DNA of 62,000 bases from Acanthaster planci (GCF_001949145.1 NW_019091507.1:42396-104395), one strand, 5' to 3'. Positions 43,647-58,180 are shown, counted from the stretch's first letter. Numbers and translations: made by a program. Notes: a model not told the origin generated them from the letters alone.

Positions 43647-44398
43647 TAAGAAAGTAAGCATAAAATGGTTGGCAAACGTCAGGGCATACGAAAAGTGGCA
43701 TGAAAAGGAAGACTGGGTGGAGCAGACAAGACAGAAAATGTTGTAAGCCAGCAAGGAAGTGGGAGACACTAATTACTTTATTTTATCTGAAGATTGAAAC
43801 TAAGGACAAAACAAATTGGAGTGAAAACCTCTTTGAATTTGGAATGAAAGAATTTTATAAAAGACCCATTTCCAGCTTGCACTCAAGTGAAATGTAGACC
43901 TTTGCCTGTGAGTAAATTTTCCTTTCATTTATTCTGTCCTGAGTTTCAAATAAAGAAAGAGAATTTTCATTCTATGTATGTACAAACCTGTATCTCGTAC
44001 ACCTACTCCAACCAAAAGTCCCACATGACGTGTGATAACGCTGAGGGCACGAGTATGAACACACAGTAGCTCTAAAAAATAGAGCGGATACAAAGTCAAT
44101 TTTGCAGTGTTTTCCTAGTATTTTCAACTTAATAGTCACATTTTAACACTGTGGGTTTGTCGGGTTTAGTTGACCAGAAACTCCAGAAATAGGTTTTCAA
44201 AATCACGAAAGCTACTTAGTCTACAAGGATTACCACGCCTCTGGTGGTTTTGATAGTCTTTCTCTTTAAATCATTTGCTCTGTTACAGTATTGTTACTTT
44301 CAGTGTAACTATAAATGTTGACGAATAGGACAACTTTTATAACACAAGCAAGAGGACATCAAACACATAAACATATTTCTTGTTAGGACTGTAGCTGT

Positions 44399-44400
<2 letters not shown>

Positions 44401-44449
<49 letters not shown>

Positions 44450-44460
44450 NTTTTTTTTTT

Positions 44461-44502
<42 letters not shown>
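44401..44502. repeat. Poly-T run (about 100 bases) with one undetermined base
   Basis: Almost pure T, broken by aan at 44448-44450 and a g at 44461. On the minus strand it is a long poly(A) tract. The N suggests the assembler could not size it. It may be the tail of a retroposed sequence or an assembly artefact. Confidence 0.8.
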
Positions 44503-44719
44503 CTTTAATCGATAAACTGTTCCCAACAAGGATTTACATTAAAAAACAGAAATAAATGTCAGTATCTGCAACTATGTATTCATGAAGTACATTTACAGAA
44601 AAACTAAAAGTACTGGATACTGAGATCTTTCCCTGACCCCAAAGACTGTCGTTTCTCAACTGAAGATTTTTCTCAAATACTGTTGTAAGGAGTACCAGTT
44701 CAAACAAAAAATAACTCAC

Positions 44720-44937
44720 TGTGATTGTTGCAAATTTGTGACTACCGTAATGACGATAGCGATGAGTAAAATCATGATATCTACTCTGAAGGCAATCACC
44801 GAGAGAGGAGTCGGTAGCCGTACACTGCCGTTGCTTTGCGTTGACCTTCGGTATTCTCTCTATGCTGTGTGACCATACAGTCAAAGTTGTCCTCGGCAGT
44901 CGAATCCTGCGCATACCACAGGGGCGTTCGAGCACAG
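44720..44937 (-). CDS. Candidate 5' exon of the large gene: EMI-like
   Basis: An open frame of 72 codons on the minus strand ends in a good donor (ACA|GTGAGT, phase 0). Three Cys are spaced like an EMI domain: R-P-C, about 31 residues, then R-Q-C, 9 residues, then D-C, followed by the Tyr/Arg-rich R-Y-H-D-F-T-H-R-Y-R-H-Y-G. The second half with the C-C-x-G-[WF] end would be expected in the next exon, and exon 2 has such an end. Against this, the start has only a weak acceptor, exit phase 0 does not match exon 2 entry phase 1, and 4 kb of repeat-rich DNA separates them. A missing exon could reconcile this. Confidence 0.45.
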
Positions 44938-47900
44938 CTCACCGGGGATGGCATTAGAGAAGGGCAAAAGAGCGATTGGCTGTTGCGTCGTTCTGTGAGT
45001 CACGGACGTCATATGATCAATTGAGTCTGCGCTCTGAGCTGAAAGAATTAACTATTATCATTATTATTATTTATTCAGCCATTCTTGAACATCAATCGCT
45101 GTCACAAATATTCAGAACAACAGCTAACTAATTACATACATTCAATGCAATGACAAAGTACAATGAACAAACACAAATATATTCATAAACCTGTTATGAT
45201 AAATCTGATAAAAAAGAAAACAATAGGACCATTAACAATTAACAAGAAGACTTATAGATATCAGGATTGGCCAGGATAAACAATAGCGAGATAATTCATT
45301 GTAACCGTTAGGTTTGTTAATCCAAAATGTGAGCGCAAGCATTTAGAAAACTATAAATTATATAGAAATGTTATCATGTAATTTTATTAGTTTGTGGGAG
45401 GAAAACAATAAGTATTTCAACCCCAATTCTTCCTCTATTCCCAAACCTTCCCGTCCCTTCACCTGCCATGGTAATTCCACCCCCTTCCTGCCCCCCTCAG
45501 AAAAACATCCATATCTACCCTCTACACCCTACCCTCTCCTCCATTTAACCCATCCCAGTATACACGTACCAGCTAAAGACCACTGTAGAAGTTAAGCATT
45601 ATCATACGTATCCAAATAATGAGTGCGCGGAGTCTTGGTAAACTGCAAAGTCCACCAGCAAAAAGTCCGCTAAGGCCTGGAATCAAAAATATATTGACCG
45701 TTCGCAAGCCCATGAATGGTAGGAACGCATTCTTTTGTTCGAACTACTTCAACTTGGCAAGCCTAGCCCTCCCATTTCCTCGTGCTACTCTGCAGCAAAG
45801 CCCGTCGCGTCGCGGTCTGTGCACATAGCAACGTGTTATGGCACCCACGGTGGCACAAACCCTATGCGAAGAAAATGTGAAGTCCCCGAAACAAGAATGA
45901 TGTACTAACTACGGTGACTGATCTCCGCCACGAATACACTTTTTTTTAAATTTTGTAACGCCCTAATTAATGGCGTAATAAAGCACTGTTTTAACCCTGC
46001 CTACAGCAATATCTACTCTATTTTAGAGTGCCGTTTTGCTAATTACGTGATTAAAAAAATACGGCAAACTGTTAAAACCTTCCATGATATCCTACCGCTG
46101 TGTACACAGGAGCTTCCCCTTAGCTATGAAAAAGTCCGAGTAGGCCCTAAGGCCCATTGAACTGTGTACAAACTTCCAGATTTGAGTCCCAAGTGATTGT
46201 TTACATCAGGCCTGCACTTATCAATGGAAATGCCTTCCAAGGACCCTTTCAATGGGGTGGCCATAGAGAAACATGTCTAGACATGCATTAACCAAATCAG
46301 CTCTGCTCATAGCCAGTCAACATGTGCAGCAAGGTATGAGACGGAGAAACACCCCCCTGCTTTGTGTTGGTCATTGTCTCGCAGGAATCTGGGGAATTCC
46401 TTTCAGACATCTTGGGGGGATGTGTTAAGTAACAATAGTCTGGAATGTGCATAGGGATTGGGCATGTTGGGGGGTACCCCTCGGTCTCATTTCTTGCTGG
46501 GTATACCAGTCAGATCTTCGGTTGCACCCTACTCCCTCCCCCGCACCTAAAAAAAACTTCAACCCCATTTCTTTTCATTGGGAGTGTGGAGGACATCCAT
46601 GTAGCAACTTTGAACTATTTACCACAGCTTTTGGGTAAAAAAAAAAACACAATTCACACAGTTGTAATACCACTCTCCAAAATGGAGCGTCTAACTGGCA
46701 CCATGGAAATCATAGGAAACAATGCCGTGTAGGGTTTTAATTCAAATTGTATTTGTTGTTGTATGTATCTCACCCTATCAGAGCACATTATTGGCCTTTC
46801 ATTGAAGCATTTATTAATGATTTTTTTATTTTTAATCCAGGCACCTCCAGAGAATATTCCCGCCTTTGCACATTTCAGAAACAATCCAACGATCCTTGAG
46901 CTTCACAGATTTAATGTCATGGAAAAGTTTTCATCCAGAAATATCTGGAGCAGCTAGCAGTGTCGAGCAATTATGTGGACGACGAATGGAAAAAGTGGGT
47001 TGTCCTCCTCGTGTCGGTTCTTTTTTTTTTTAATGGGGGAAATCATGGAATATTATAGTCGGTGTTGGTACTTTATTACGATACACTGGCCAAATAGTTC
47101 GAAAGAAAAAGTAAATTTCTGCAAAGAAAAATTGTGTAAGACCCGTTTTTGTGAGAATAATTCAGAGGCCATTCATCATAGTTTTGACCAAGACAAAAAT
47201 ACATGTAGCAAGGGTATTAAATCAGGAGAGTATTCAAAAAAATCTCTGAGGAGCTTGCATCCAACCAAAGATTCTCTCAAAATTCCAAAGAGTGAAAACT
47301 TTGCTCTCTTGGAGTGAAAATTCAATCTCTCCGATTGAAATTAAGGACCAGACGAATTGAAATGAAATTTCTTCACTCCAAAAGATTGATATTTCACTCG
47401 AGCTTCCATCGGGAAGGGGTTATTTGCAGCCTTTTTCAGTCTAAATTCAGAGTGATTTTCACTGTAAAACGTCTTGTCCCTAATTTCACTCTTTCCGATT
47501 TAGAGAGTTGGCATTTCTCTATCCAATCCTGGACGATGAAGGTTTTTACTTTTCCCTGCACCACTGCACAGTGTTTTTTTTTTATTCCGAGCACTCAACC
47601 AGTCAAAAGATAATTCCTCATACGTTCAGGTATATTTCAGGTGAGCTCTTCAGACTTAAATTCCGGGCGTTATGATGATGAAACTGTAAAGTGTCCTGGT
47701 GCCTAGTGTTTACAGATGTAGTTGGTTTTCGTTCCAAATTTAATGGTGAAATTAACCAGGTCTATATATATCCTCTTATGTTCAGGCTCATCAGTGAAGT
47801 GTTTTCAGCCTATATCCTCATAGCTCATTTCCCCTATCCACTGCTTGAGTATCATTCTTTGAAATTGCTCAAAATTTGAGCCAAATGAAGTGGTGTAAGG

Positions 47901-48925
47901 ACAATGTGCCGGTTGTCCGTACTCCAAAACAGAGATGACTGGTGACCCGTATAAGAGTGAGAAGAGTGATTTGGATAAAGTGCCCCCGTACTTACCAGAT
48001 GAACCCTAATGTTTATTAGGCCTCTCTAAACAGAGCATTTACGTGGTCAATATTACTGAGGAGGTTGTTGATGCGAACTCCCAGGTACTCCAAGGCGGGG
48101 ATGACAGGTTGCTGGTATAATGAAAGACTGATTTTGATGAAGACACTTCATCTCCCGCTGGTCTCGAAGATATAGCCAAAAGCTCTGTTTATTGTTGTAG
48201 CAGCAAGCAGGCGAATAACATAGTCCGTTTACGCCTTCTTAGTACCGTTCTTTACTTTATTCCTAATCAACTTTTTAATCTTTATTCCTTTAGTGACTAT
48301 TATGTTAAAACGTTCAAAACAGTTTTGAGCTTACGATCAAGTTAAGAGTAAGACCCCAAATTAAGACAGCTGTCTCATCTGTTATTTTTAGTCGATGAAG
48401 CTTCATTTATTTATTGGAGTTCAGCAACATTTGAAAATGAAGGATGCATATGTTTGTTTTCATTGTGGATGGACATGGCTAGAAAAATGTCCTTGCGTTT
48501 GAAGTGACAGGGTTCCAGTCAAAATGTGTCAAAATAAAAAAAATCACTCCAAAATTAAATAAACATATATTTCTCAGTATTTCACGGTTATTTTCATGCT
48601 GATCACGGAGATTGTATATACCAAATTAAAAAAAGCCCTGCTGCAGACATTTTTTTAAAGTTGCCTCTGTCTGGGTAAGTTTTATGAAATCGAACTAGTT
48701 TCAAACCGCCCAATAACACATTCTTTTAATTGGTCTATATAGCTCCCTTAATTCCCTCAACACTTAAGCCAACACATCTGACATCATATAAAGCAAAGCC
48801 CGATATATCCCCTAACCTTTGCAACATATTTATTTGCATTTCAAGTACAGTCCAGTTCAACAGTTTGATGTCAGATCAAGAATTTCAGCACTGCCATTGC
48901 TGGGATTAGGTAAATTAAAGATTAT
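44938..48925. other. Non-coding, repeat-containing stretch
   Basis: No supported gene. Short frames (45368, 46445, 46973, 47314) are low-complexity or overlap the hairpin repeat near 47.4 kb. An att-rich microsatellite lies at about 45055-45075. No signal-peptide exon for the large gene was recognised here. Confidence 0.45.
47325..47515. repeat. Hairpin-forming inverted repeat (family D)
   Basis: gattgaaattaaggaccagacg near 47334 and its inverted counterpart (cgtcttgtccctaatttcactct near 47470) form two imperfect arms of about 75 bases. A related single arm occurs at about 43788-43870 (gattgaaactaaggacaaaac). Confidence 0.5.
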
Positions 48926-49491
48926 NNNNNNNNNNNNNNNNNNNNNNNNNNNNNNNNNNNNNNNNNNNNNNNNNNNNNNNNNNNNNNNNNNNNNNNNNNN
49001 NNNNNNNNNNNNNNNNNNNNNNNNNNNNNNNNNNNNNNNNNNNNNNNNNNNNNNNNNNNNNNNNNNNNNNNNNNNNNNNNNNNNNNNNNNNNNNNNNNNN
49101 NNNNNNNNNNNNNNNNNNNNNNNNNNNNNNNNNNNNNNNNNNNNNNNNNNNNNNNNNNNNNNNNNNNNNNNNNNNNNNNNNNNNNNNNNNNNNNNNNNNN
49201 NNNNNNNNNNNNNNNNNNNNNNNNNNNNNNNNNNNNNNNNNNNNNNNNNNNNNNNNNNNNNNNNNNNNNNNNNNNNNNNNNNNNNNNNNNNNNNNNNNNN
49301 NNNNNNNNNNNNNNNNNNNNNNNNNNNNNNNNNNNNNNNNNNNNNNNNNNNNNNNNNNNNNNNNNNNNNNNNNNNNNNNNNNNNNNNNNNNNNNNNNNNN
49401 NNNNNNNNNNNNNNNNNNNNNNNNNNNNNNNNNNNNNNNNNNNNNNNNNNNNNNNNNNNNNNNNNNNNNNNNNNNNNNNNNNNNNNNNNNN
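48926..49491. other. Assembly gap (Ns)
   Basis: A run of N. All frames reported across it are empty. A missing exon could lie here. Confidence 0.95.
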
Positions 49492-52400
49492 CAATCATTG
49501 TCATTCTGAATTCTTAAAGCGTTTGATACTGACGCTACGCAGATCAATATTCACCAACGAAATGGTCTAGGGGTCAACAAGGCTGGATTAGCCGCTATAA
49601 AGGCCAGTTCAAAAGTCAATGATATTATCAATCAAACAATCAAAAGTCTACGAGGTGAAATTTCATACGGGCTTCCAGGGTTTGTAGCTCTATATAACGT
49701 CCGTTTCAATCGAATAACTTCACACAAAGTCAGAAACACGTGACAACATGAGATATAGTCCTCTGAGAAAAATTTACTATAATTTCGAATTATTAATAAA
49801 ATACGTCTAAAGTATTTTAAAATGTAAAAGTAAATATTGCTCCAAAACAGTATTATATAACTCAAAAATTGTGAGTCAAAAGGCACCTGAATCTCTCTAA
49901 AAATCAACACTTAACTGTTGAATTACCACCTATATTTTCTCCATAAATCAATTGAAAACATTTATTGTTGTACCGCTGTCATAGAGAGTGTATTGATTGG
50001 TAGCGAATTGATCACGTGATATGCTCCAGGCGCGCATATAATTATATTTCACGTGTTGATTGCACTAGCTATATTGCATGTCGGGCCCCCAAAATTATGA
50101 TAACGGTGATCTTTCCTGTAGTTGATGCGCCATGTCTACTGCGTTGTAATTGTTTAATCTTGGGTACTAGGATGGATAGCCGCGGTGGTCCGCACCAATT
50201 TTTGTATAAGTCCTAGGTCCCCCCCATAGGCTATTTTCCCTGCAATTTAATATCTAATCTGCTGTTCAAGTTTTTCAATCTGCCAAAGTGTTTTAATTCA
50301 TCTTATAATAATTACGCATAAGACTGTTCTGGTGTAATCTATGACCATGATATGACACACACTTGTTGCCTGCTCTGACAGAGTCCTCGGGAGTAAATGG
50401 CAAATTCGACTTCGTCTCGAGTGCTATTCGCTGCCTTAGGTTTAAAAAAAAGTTCTTAAACTTGTATTCGCATTATGAAATGGACAGGCAATTTAACATT
50501 TTATATCACCAAAAACTAAACAGCATTGTTAAAACTTTGGCTGTATAGCAGTGTCCACCTGGCTGTCAGGAATATCATGTCGTTACATGAGTTTCAAAGA
50601 TCCTTTCAACAAATAAAGTGATGTCGGTTCTGACAGGCCAAAATATCGTAAACACGATAATTAATTGCCTATATTAAATCAAAGCGCTTTTTCCTGCATT
50701 ATCAAGGCCAGAGTGACAGTAAAGTCATCAAGAAGAATTACGTCATTTTTTACTGTCCTTCAGAGTACAAGGATGAAGTCCCTAAGCAGAAACATTGTTA
50801 TTGGGTTTTAGGGTCAGAGGTATAGACTCGGGTTTACTTGTATCCTGGGAAAACCTGCAAATTAAGATCTGGCGACTAAACCTACTCCTGTAAGCCACAA
50901 GCTGAAACATTATGTAGCCCCTGCAGATTGAGGTCCCGTTCAAATTATAAGTAAAATACGAAATAAAGAACCAAATATAATATCCTTAGGATGATAATAC
51001 GCAGAGAAAGGAGCGGTGTGGACAGGATAGTATCCCGCTTTAAACGTACCAGATTAAAACAAACAGATAACACTTTTCTGTGAAAGTGAAAATGTGTTTA
51101 AAACATTTTTGCCTACGATTTCGTTCTTCAGCTTAGGCCGTATATTATGAAACGCAACTGTAGCCATTTCTGTGGTATGTACGTCACACGCACAGTAGTA
51201 AATTACACAAAAGAAATCCGGTAACACGGTGTTTGATCATGGAGGAAGGAAAATTCATAGGTCATTGTATTTTGCATGATCATGTGCCAATGTTGGTTGT
51301 TATGTTTGAAGGTATCAGTCCATTGTCAGCATTTCATACGAACCGAGGAAGTTTTTTAAACAATTCACGTAACTCGCTCTCCACCCATTGGAATGGGTAA
51401 ACTGCCTAAGTTATTTATGAATGTCAATCTGTAGCTCTCCTGCTTCCTGTCTAGTACTGCACACATGAAGTCGTTTAGCGCTGCGGGCATGAGTGTCCAC
51501 GGACTGTTCCCTCATAAGGTTGAACGCCAGTAAATAGGTCAAAATTGCCTGCGCCGACCAAATCGTGATTTGTAGGCTGTCAAATTCTCTGCTATTAGAA
51601 CCTTTTTGTGGCACGTGGACTGGGTGTTTTGTTTTTTAAAGAAATGGATGAAATGCAGGGGCAGGACTGTCAGCTTGTATTTCTGAAAGTATCGGACCAA
51701 ATAGGGCGCTACGATTGCTCTATTTTGCCATGGAGTGTAGGCATCAATTTCCAAAATGGCAATGGGCCTCCTGACTGTTTTGAAGGAGTGATTTTCTCTG
51801 GAGAGAGATATCTTCAATAGTCATCGGTTAAGCCACTGAAAATTGAAAGGAAAATGAAAGATGAGGAAGTGAGCTTTAATTTGATATTTGTCTTGAACAC
51901 CTGTCTTGAACACCTGTGAAACGTATTTTTCCTGATTTTTTGTATTGGGGATATTTATTACTGTTGTTTAGGGCAACGTATTTACTGGTCTGGACCCATA
52001 AAAGGAAAATATCAGCGTCGACATGTCTTTGAAAGGAATGGCCCACTTTCATTTCTGTACTTCTGAGAAACTGCAAAAACTGTCAAATAATCGGATTATT
52101 TTGATTAAGGGAATTCTTAGAGTGAACAGATGAATGGAGTAGACAGGGAACAACAGATTGTTGAAAATGTAAACATGAAAAAACTCATGATTACTGTAAT
52201 AGGAGTCTGAACAGTTTTAATAGTGTATCCAAACAGAAAAGTATTCTTGCTTGTAATGGACGCTCATTTCTAGGTCATTAGCAATCAAAAAATACCAAAA
52301 TACCGGGAATAAAAATGGAAGATAAAGGACACTTCCTGGGAACATGGCAACTGTGCGATCAAAACGACTTTCATAGAATGAAAACAGGGTCAGTACTCTA

Positions 52401-53219
52401 CAGAAGGTGTGTAAAGGAGGACTCCTGAAAAGACTAGTAAAGCAATACTTACAACCCGGCTTGATGGGCAAAAGACTTATGAATGTATTATTTTCCTACC
52501 ATTTATTTGTTGTGCATGAATTTCATTCCGTAATACGTCTTGTCGTACAAAACTAAAGTTGTCCCTGATTGGTAACGTTTATTGTTAGCCGTTGAAGTCA
52601 GAAAATGGTAGTCTCCATACTCCTGAGAAAATGTTTGTTATATTAGAGGCCACTTTTTCTTAATTGACACGACAGTTTTTATACAAATCCACTTAAAGCC
52701 TTGTAATCGTAGATTGTCCTGTTCCGACTCACATCGTACTTGATGCCGATGCATGTTCGGTACAGCCAGGACCAAAAGTTAACATGCACTATTTAGCCTG
52801 AACAGTATTAAATTGCGCGTACTACGGAAAGTCCTAGTATAACAAAAGGCGCTTTGGTAGAAGCCATTGTCGACGTATATATGCGCGTGCGTGGTTCCTA
52901 ACAGAAGTGTCTCCAATGCATGGTTCAGCCTGACTTTGGCATTTTAGAGTAGTGACAGCCTAGGCGAACTTTCCGGAGATAGGTTCTGTCCATTTGCCAA
53001 CCTAGATGGTAAGTTAATATATAATTCTTTCCTTTCAGGATGAACTCCTTTGGGCAGCAATATTTAGTAGAATAGTTTTAAACATAATGAGGTGTGTTAC
53101 TGTTCCCTGGTGATGATAATTACGATGGCAGAGACACAACGAGGAATTTGCAAGGGATTTTATGTTTGTTTTTATTACAATTATTAGCCACACATCGATC
53201 TCTGTTCTACCTTCTCCCT

Positions 53220-53300
53220 TTGGTTGGGGGTATGGGGGTTCGAACCAAAGAGGCAGCCCATCCCGGTCAAAAAGTGGGGCGGGATGTAATCCCCAGTCTA
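53220..53300 (+). repeat. Dispersed repeat, family A, 3' fragment
   Basis: cagcccatcccggtcaaaaagtgg and the following gggatgtaatcccc match the 3' end of the copies at 8660-9040 and 33128-33470. Confidence 0.35.
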
Positions 53301-56300
53301 CGTCCTTGAACCCTACAGCCATGGCCATCACCAGGATTATGCCTGGGAGAAAATACTTTTTTTCCGTGGGGGGAAGAGCATCAAACTGCCCAGCCAATGT
53401 CATGTAACCCTAAAGGACCAGAACACCTTTGCCTTCTCGGATTTTTTTTTTTGATATTGTCTTAGTTCAATTTTTCCATGCGCGGAACATGTTTTGTAAT
53501 ATCTTGCGTTCATTTTGACACTAATTTTGTGAAATTCGCGTGTATTCTCTTGCGCAGCGCTATTTTTTCCGAGATAGGTCAACCAGAATTGTTTATTTTC
53601 CTGTTGACTGCTCAAAATAAATTGGATTAAGTATGTTTACATGCTTGATCAGATTTTTAAATTTTGGACAGCAAAGTCTGAAGGATGCTGAATCCACCCC
53701 CCACCCTGTTTTGAGAAAATCACCCCCCCCCATAGCTAATACAGGAAAGGGGTGAATTCCGAGCTGTGTTAAGCAAATTTCAGAATTGTAGCATCTTCCT
53801 CCCCTATGACTAAACCATAATTACGTTCAACAATGGAATGTTTTATGTAAACACTTTTTATAATGACATGCACTCTGACAATCTGTTTAAATGGTCCTAA
53901 ACACGTTTAGAGTGTTTATGGGTATATTTACTGATTGAGTATTGACGTTTGGAAATAATACGTTCTCTTGTATTCATTTTTCAGTGTGACAACAGAATCT
54001 TGTTTGATACAGCTAAACTCTTTTTCAAAGTGCGGCGCTCCGTCTCAAACCCTGCATGTATATGAACAGATAAAAAGGCCAAAATGTCCAAGACTGACTG
54101 CCGCTTGCACATTCGTAATTGCATTTTAACGGACTGCTAAGGCCTTTTCGAATAAAAAGAAAGTAATACGAGAATGAAAGCAATGTAACGATTTAAACTT
54201 TTGTATGCACAGAAAAAGTAAGATCTTGTGTTTGTTGTCAGTGTTCAATTTTCACATTTAGAAATGTATACTGTCTCAATTGCAACAAACATGTGTTTCA
54301 TGGTTATTGAACCGTGCCCTATAGTTTCGCAAACGATATGTAGGCCTACTTCACAGCCTAGTGTTAGTATATTGTAACTTTTGCTTTTTCATCTTTATGA
54401 AGAGGCAGAAATGAGAAATTTTACATTAATTTCTTTCAACATCCTGCATCCATGTCGCCATAATTTTCGTCAATGCCTCACTGCTTACATTGGAATTCCT
54501 GTGTAATAACAACGGCATTCCAACATTAGCACACCCTCTGTTTGAAACGGAGACCGTACAATTTATATATCCCCGTACTATATTACCATAGTTTGCAGTA
54601 GGTTTTCTTCTTGGGCAGTGATGGGCCCCAACTACAGGGACAACCTTTTATTGCAAATATCATGGACAAAGAAACTAAATTGTGCTAGTCGGTATTTTTG
54701 CGAAACAGGATCTTCTCCCTTTCCATATTAAACAAAATAAAGTACCGCATGAGGCAAATATTCAAACTGCATAGATGGCTTTTGAAGGCTTTTAAAATGT
54801 TTTGTATGATTATAGTCAAGCCTGTTTTTTATCTTATGATGAAGATTACAGTGATAGAACTTATTGTGCACCCCAACGGTGTCCTCTAGGTGCGCAGTAC
54901 GCATATTAGATTGGAGAACAATGATGTCGGCGCACAGGTCAAACAAACGTGGCGGGACCTAACGAAATTATTGGAAATCACGGTAAATCAACAAAAAATG
55001 AAAACACTGCACTTTTTAGATTTGCTTTTTCTTAAATGCGGTAATCGAAACAGCCCACTTTGGCCCCTGAAAGTAAATCACTGCGCTAACTTTTATTTAG
55101 AAGTCGGAATGGGACATTTGCCACAGTCGAATTGGCGAGAAAGCTACCGGGAGAAAGCAAGGATCGCCGCGGGGCAGATTATAAATTTTTCTTGAAGGGT
55201 GGTATTTCAAAGGGGGGTGGGAATGAATCATTAGTTGGAAAAAAAAACGACTGAGAGTGCAAGGATCCATCTTGAAGGTGTTTAAAGTACGTTTAATCCG
55301 TTTGTACTTTCTCGGTTGTTTTTCTCGCTTTCCCCTTATTTTCCCATTTTACTTTTAATTTTTCCGGGGGGGGGGGTTGAGCGCATATCTTGTATACCTT
55401 TGACACCTATGGAGAGAAGTTGATTGCCTGGCCTTATTCACATTGCAAAATACCCCCTCTTTGAAAACCATGAACATCCACTCCTTAAAGGTTGATCTGA
55501 CGAACTTAAATGTTTTATTTCATGCATTGATGAATTTGACAGGATGAATTTTGCCGCAGATTGTGCTTGTTTGTTTTATTACTTACCTTCTTTGACAATT
55601 TTTGGCAAGGAAAACCAGAACTCCAGTTGGTCGTTTGTATTCTATAGACCCTTTTCATTAAAATTTCCAGGAACGAGGGTTGCGTGTGACATTACAATTC
55701 ACATGCAGGTACTGTTGCTAGGGTTCCTTGCACACACTACAAACTGATCTCGGCAGTCATTGAGCCAGGAATGAAAGGGGAATTTCCATTTCCTTCTAGA
55801 ATACCGCATCCGCCCAAGCACAAATAATGGTGCCTGGTCTGAAAACAGAAACATTGTATGGGGTGTTTGTAGGGGGGGACTTTGCCCCAACCTCCAGCTG
55901 CACTACAGCACTGACATTTGGTGTAAAGGGGTTATGGAAATTCCCTCGTTCCAAAGAAGGGCTTTTCTAGCACAATTAATAGAGTAAGGTATTTTAGGGG
56001 TTAGAGTAAAATACTTCATCCTTTTCGACTGATCGGGAACACCTACATAGCCCACAATCTTTCAGTTGTTGGATTTCTGCAACACCGAGGATACAAAATG
56101 TTATATGACCTCAACGTTTATGCCACTGTTAAAATCACAACAAAATTCTGACTGCACACTTTAATTATTTAACCTGAACCAAGATAATCAAATTTTCCCG
56201 GAACAAGGGTAAAAAAGGACGAAGATCATTTTAAAAGGGGGAAGGACGTAACCGACGAGTACCCTGTTTTTCGTTAGGTGTGTGAGCACTGCTACATCAG

Positions 56301-58049
56301 GTCGCCGCTTGTGAGCCCAGCATTCTGAATTCATGATAAACAGACACTTTAGTCATTTCAGTTTGTTTGAAGTATATGCTGAACGGATCGTTCACATTAA
56401 TCATTTAAGGGTATCCCTTCCTGCACAAGGCTGATCATTAGGGGAACTCGGCATTTGAACCCACCATAAATTTCAGAAAAACAATGATGCGTTGATGGAA
56501 GACATCATATTAAGATTGGAATTTGGGTATTTAAAACCAATCTTTAAAAAGTTCACAAGAAGGTATTGACTGATCAGAGGGTGTCTCTTGAACATAACCC
56601 TATAGTATAGTACCAAGCCAAGGTTTAGCTTACAATTAATGAAATCTGTTAAAACCTGAAGATTTCATTGAAATCCGACAATGCGCCGCAGAGATCATCT
56701 GATGAACGTAAAACATCTTTTTTTTTCTATTTTTCCCTGTTTCGGTCGGTCCTATTGAACTTAACCATGACTTTCATCAAGTGAAAAGGCTGCAAACAAT
56801 TTCTAGAGGAGTAAGGAACTCAAACTGTTGTTTGAGTATTGAGAATTTGAAATCAGCAACTGCACAGGTGAACTGTGTAAACTTCCACTACACAGAACAA
56901 AAAATGACGTGTTACGTAATTGAAAATATCTCAACAACACAGCAACAGGTTTGAATGTCATTTTGAGCAGACGTAGAAAACAATATAAGTTTTAATTTTC
57001 TACCCCAAACAACAACATTTGCAATTTCGTTTGGGAGAAAATAAAAATTAATTTGGAGTTGCTTTATGAGAGACATCTGTATCCGCTTGTGATAACCCGG
57101 GAAGTTGGTCTATCACTATCCAGCAGAGTCTCTGACCAAGATATTCGGATGCATCACCAATAATGAATTGCACCACAATATAACGAATTTACTTGTTTAT
57201 TTTCACATAGGGCCTAAAGTCTTGACAATAACTCCAGTCTGTAAAAAGTGGTTATATAATTGCAACTATTCATTTCATCAAAAGCTCTCATCATGACAGT
57301 AATCCGGATTCAATACATATTTCTGAGTGATATTAGGTCGACCTGTCTAAACCTGTGTCTCTTGTGTCTGCAAATAAATGGAAATTTTCGACAGTAATAA
57401 GCAGCAACTGGGATTTTAAAGTACTTGAAAAGAAACCTTTCCTTAAAATTGACCCAGTACTTACTGAAAGGAAGTCCACCTGCGGAGGTTATGTACTCCT
57501 TAGCTTTGATTTTAAGCACAGGCGTGCGCTGGCATTCTTGCAAAAGTAACATGAACCAGTTTCATTTAATTCCTCTTGTTTCAACCTCAGTATTTCTGGT
57601 CGTCAATGTAACACACATACATTGGCCTAATCACTGCAGGAGTGACATCGTCGTTCAGGGTAGAATCTTTTGACTACAACCAGCTGTTTCTGCCATTTTT
57701 CCGCGTTCATTATACGCCCGCTGTGCACTAGATCTCTGCGGACGAATCTATTACTTAAACAGGCCGTAGGTTGTCCCTTTCGGCCGAAAAGGTCACCCTT
57801 TGGAGAAAGAAACGTTTGCTGGCACCACCACTTTGCACAGTTATTGGGGTGGTAACGAAGAAAATCACAAATCCTACTAATCCGCAGTCCCCAACCATTT
57901 TTATGGTATTGTAGTTCCCGAAGACGATGCTCTTTTAGTAGCATATGAGTGTAAAATTTGTGAATAATCAAGGTCAGGAATAGCTGGGCATATTCAAAAG
58001 CAAATGCGGCATGTATCTCATTCTACATGCATGGTGTTGGGGGAAAAAA

Positions 58050-58180
58050 GTATTAAAAACCTTACTCATGGCCCCGACATCATTGCTTTTAATTGCTGGT
58101 GTTGTTTCTTGCGGTTTTGGTTCTTATATTTGATAAATAAATGAGACTCTTACTTTCTCACCTATGAAGTATTCTTGAGG
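58050..58180 (+). repeat. Dispersed repeat, family B, copy 2
   Basis: cattgcttttaattgctggtgttgtttcttg, then tatttgataaataaatg and ttactttctcacctatg, follow the order of the copy at 7480-7640. Confidence 0.45.

Noticed and set aside
48819-49547. Open frames of 190-232 codons
   Set aside because: They consist of the N gap.
57627-57971. 114-codon minus-strand frame with Lys/Arg/Cys/Trp
   Set aside because: No recognisable domain, no splice sites and no neighbouring exon; compositionally plausible but unsupported.
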